Shown here: positions 63,253 through 64,000 of the stretch, in pieces
Numbering within the stretch: the first letter of the stretch is position 1
Layout of the letters: the number at the start of each line of letters is the position of its first letter
From: Plasmodiophora brassicae
Lineage: Eukaryota; Endomyxa: Phytomyxea; Phytomyxea; Plasmodiophorida
Assembly: GCA_036867785.1 (NCBI GenBank)
Contig: CP145410.1
Location: 1,674,001 to 1,738,000, forward strand
DNA: 64,000 bases
Direction of reading: 5' to 3'
Position numbers and translations under genes: made by a program
The notes under the pieces: generated by a model
Told to the model about the DNA's origin: nothing
Seen by the model: only the letters and a program-made list of their open reading frames with translations
Databases searched by the model: none

Positions 63253-64000
63253 TCACACGCGGGTCATCCCGGCAGCTTTCGCCAGCTGTTTGCCATCGGA
63301 GATATCGATCTTGTTCTCCGCGAGGCGCTTCTCGAGAAAAGCCAGATAGGCGGTGACATGGGCGTTAGGAGACGCCGTCGCATTGCCGCCGCCGGTGACG
63401 CCGGTCGACGATTCTGGTTTCGAGAAATGCATAGTCGCCGTCTTCGTCATAGCGGTGTTCGTCTGCACTTTCACGTTGCCTTTGCCTTGCCAGATCAGCG
63501 TCGCCTTGGGGAAGTAGATCGCCGTCGTGAACGAGATCGAGCACCAGAGAATACCCAGAATGAACAGCGTCGTGTAGATCTGCGGTTGCGCCGGCACCAG
63601 CATCGAGATCAGCGGGAAGATGACACATGAAAAGATCGCCCCGTACAGCCCAAGCGTAATATGGGTCGACTCATTGAAATCGCTCTACAAACGCGTTCAG
63701 AACGGTACAGCACCGAACAGCAACCACATACCGGAGCGTGCCGAGTCTGGAATGCGACGAGCGCGCACGCGAGCAACGGAAGGAATATCGCGACGGCAAC
63801 TGGAACGGCCGTGACCGCATGGATAGGACAAGCCATGGTCTGCGTCACTAACGACCCGGACACTGTCACCTCCAGGTACGGAACGGGAGGATCGGCAACG
63901 GTAACGATCGTCAACATCAGCGCCGCCAGGATCAGTCCGATCACAACCGGGATCAGCAGCTTCTGGTTCGGCAACCTGACCACGTGGATCGATGCGCTGA
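63253..64000 (-). CDS. Class C (GABA-B-like) GPCR, C-terminal part, cut by window end
   Basis: The coding strand enters at base 64000 with no start in the window. Visible parts: LPNQKLLIPVVIGLILAALM then LTIVTVADPPVP, the transmembrane 4-type segment with the DPP motif of GABA-B/metabotropic-like receptors; an extracellular loop with a Cys; a second helix TAVPVAVAIFLPLLACALVA; then, after an intron near 63665-63715, NESTHITLGLYGAIFSCVIF, PQIYTTLFILGILWCSISFT and AIYFPKATLIW, matching transmembrane helices 6-7. The C-tail is ~70 residues. Class C receptors normally bind small ligands through an extracellular Venus-flytrap domain, which would lie beyond the window. Confidence 0.8.

Noticed and set aside
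1-64000. tRNA or rRNA genes
   Set aside because: I looked for clover-leaf or rRNA-like stretches on both strands and saw none I could support; a covariance-model scan would be needed to exclude tRNAs.

Overview
This is a nuclear chromosome segment of a compact-genome eukaryotic microbe. The genes carry short spliceosomal introns (41-80 nt wherever I could fix both ends; donors GT followed by very variable bases, acceptors usually CAG or TAG), intergenic gaps are often under 200 bp, and coding sequence is GC-rich. Core eukaryotic genes are present: GCN1, ribosomal protein eL19, Mediator MED31, exosome RRP46, SWC4/DMAP1, ARP8, and an intraflagellar-transport gene (IFT144/WDR19), so the organism makes a flagellum at some stage. 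Together with cobalamin-independent methionine synthase, a secreted SKP1/BTB-like ankyrin protein and a class C GPCR, the picture fits a plasmodiophorid (Phytomyxea, Rhizaria; Plasmodiophora brassicae is my best guess). The organism assignment is inference; the gene calls do not depend on it.

Layout. 0-5.4 kb: a doubtful broken frame, then methionine synthase (10 exons, reading frame closes exactly) and an unknown 481-aa protein. 5.8-10 kb: secreted BTB/ankyrin protein, a 21-bp minisatellite, and ARP8 (9 exons). 10.3-17.8 kb: PPR protein, MED31, alanine/serine-glyoxylate aminotransferase, NTAN1, a small secreted degenerate CCCH protein, thioredoxin, nucleotide-sugar transporter. 17.9-19 kb: an unrecognised intronless ORF bracketed by two inverted repeats. 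19.4-27.7 kb: GCN1. 28-31.6 kb: chitin-binding GPI-type protein, coiled-coil protein, SWC4/DMAP1. 31.9-35.1 kb: a protein with ten zinc knuckles and a degenerate HerA-like ATPase domain.

35.1-39.8 kb is a nest of DNA transposons: two foldback/MITE-like elements, a 1.2 kb giant inverted repeat, and a pogo-like element with exact TIRs and TA duplication. 40-49.3 kb: RRP46, INTS14, a PB1-UBA protein, a C2H2 factor and IFT144. 49.4-51.9 kb is a second mobile or decayed island (ankyrin remnant, Crypton-like tyrosine recombinase with an inverted partial copy, HTH fragment). 52-64 kb: RRM protein, eL19, C2H2 protein, a hAT-like remnant, SDR39U1-like epimerase, MOB1, a dual-acylation-motif protein, SETD6-like methyltransferase, TEX30-like hydrolase, CK1-family kinase and a class C GPCR cut by the window end.

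No operon logic applies: these are independent genes. Functional themes are chromatin and transcription (ARP8, SWC4, MED31, INTS14), translation control (GCN1, eL19, NTAN1), and candidate host- or environment-facing secreted proteins. The most unusual items are the pseudo-ATPase zinc-knuckle protein, the hairpin-bracketed ORF at 18 kb, and the transposon nest at 36-40 kb. Spliced gene models were built by hand from splice consensus, phase and family conservation.
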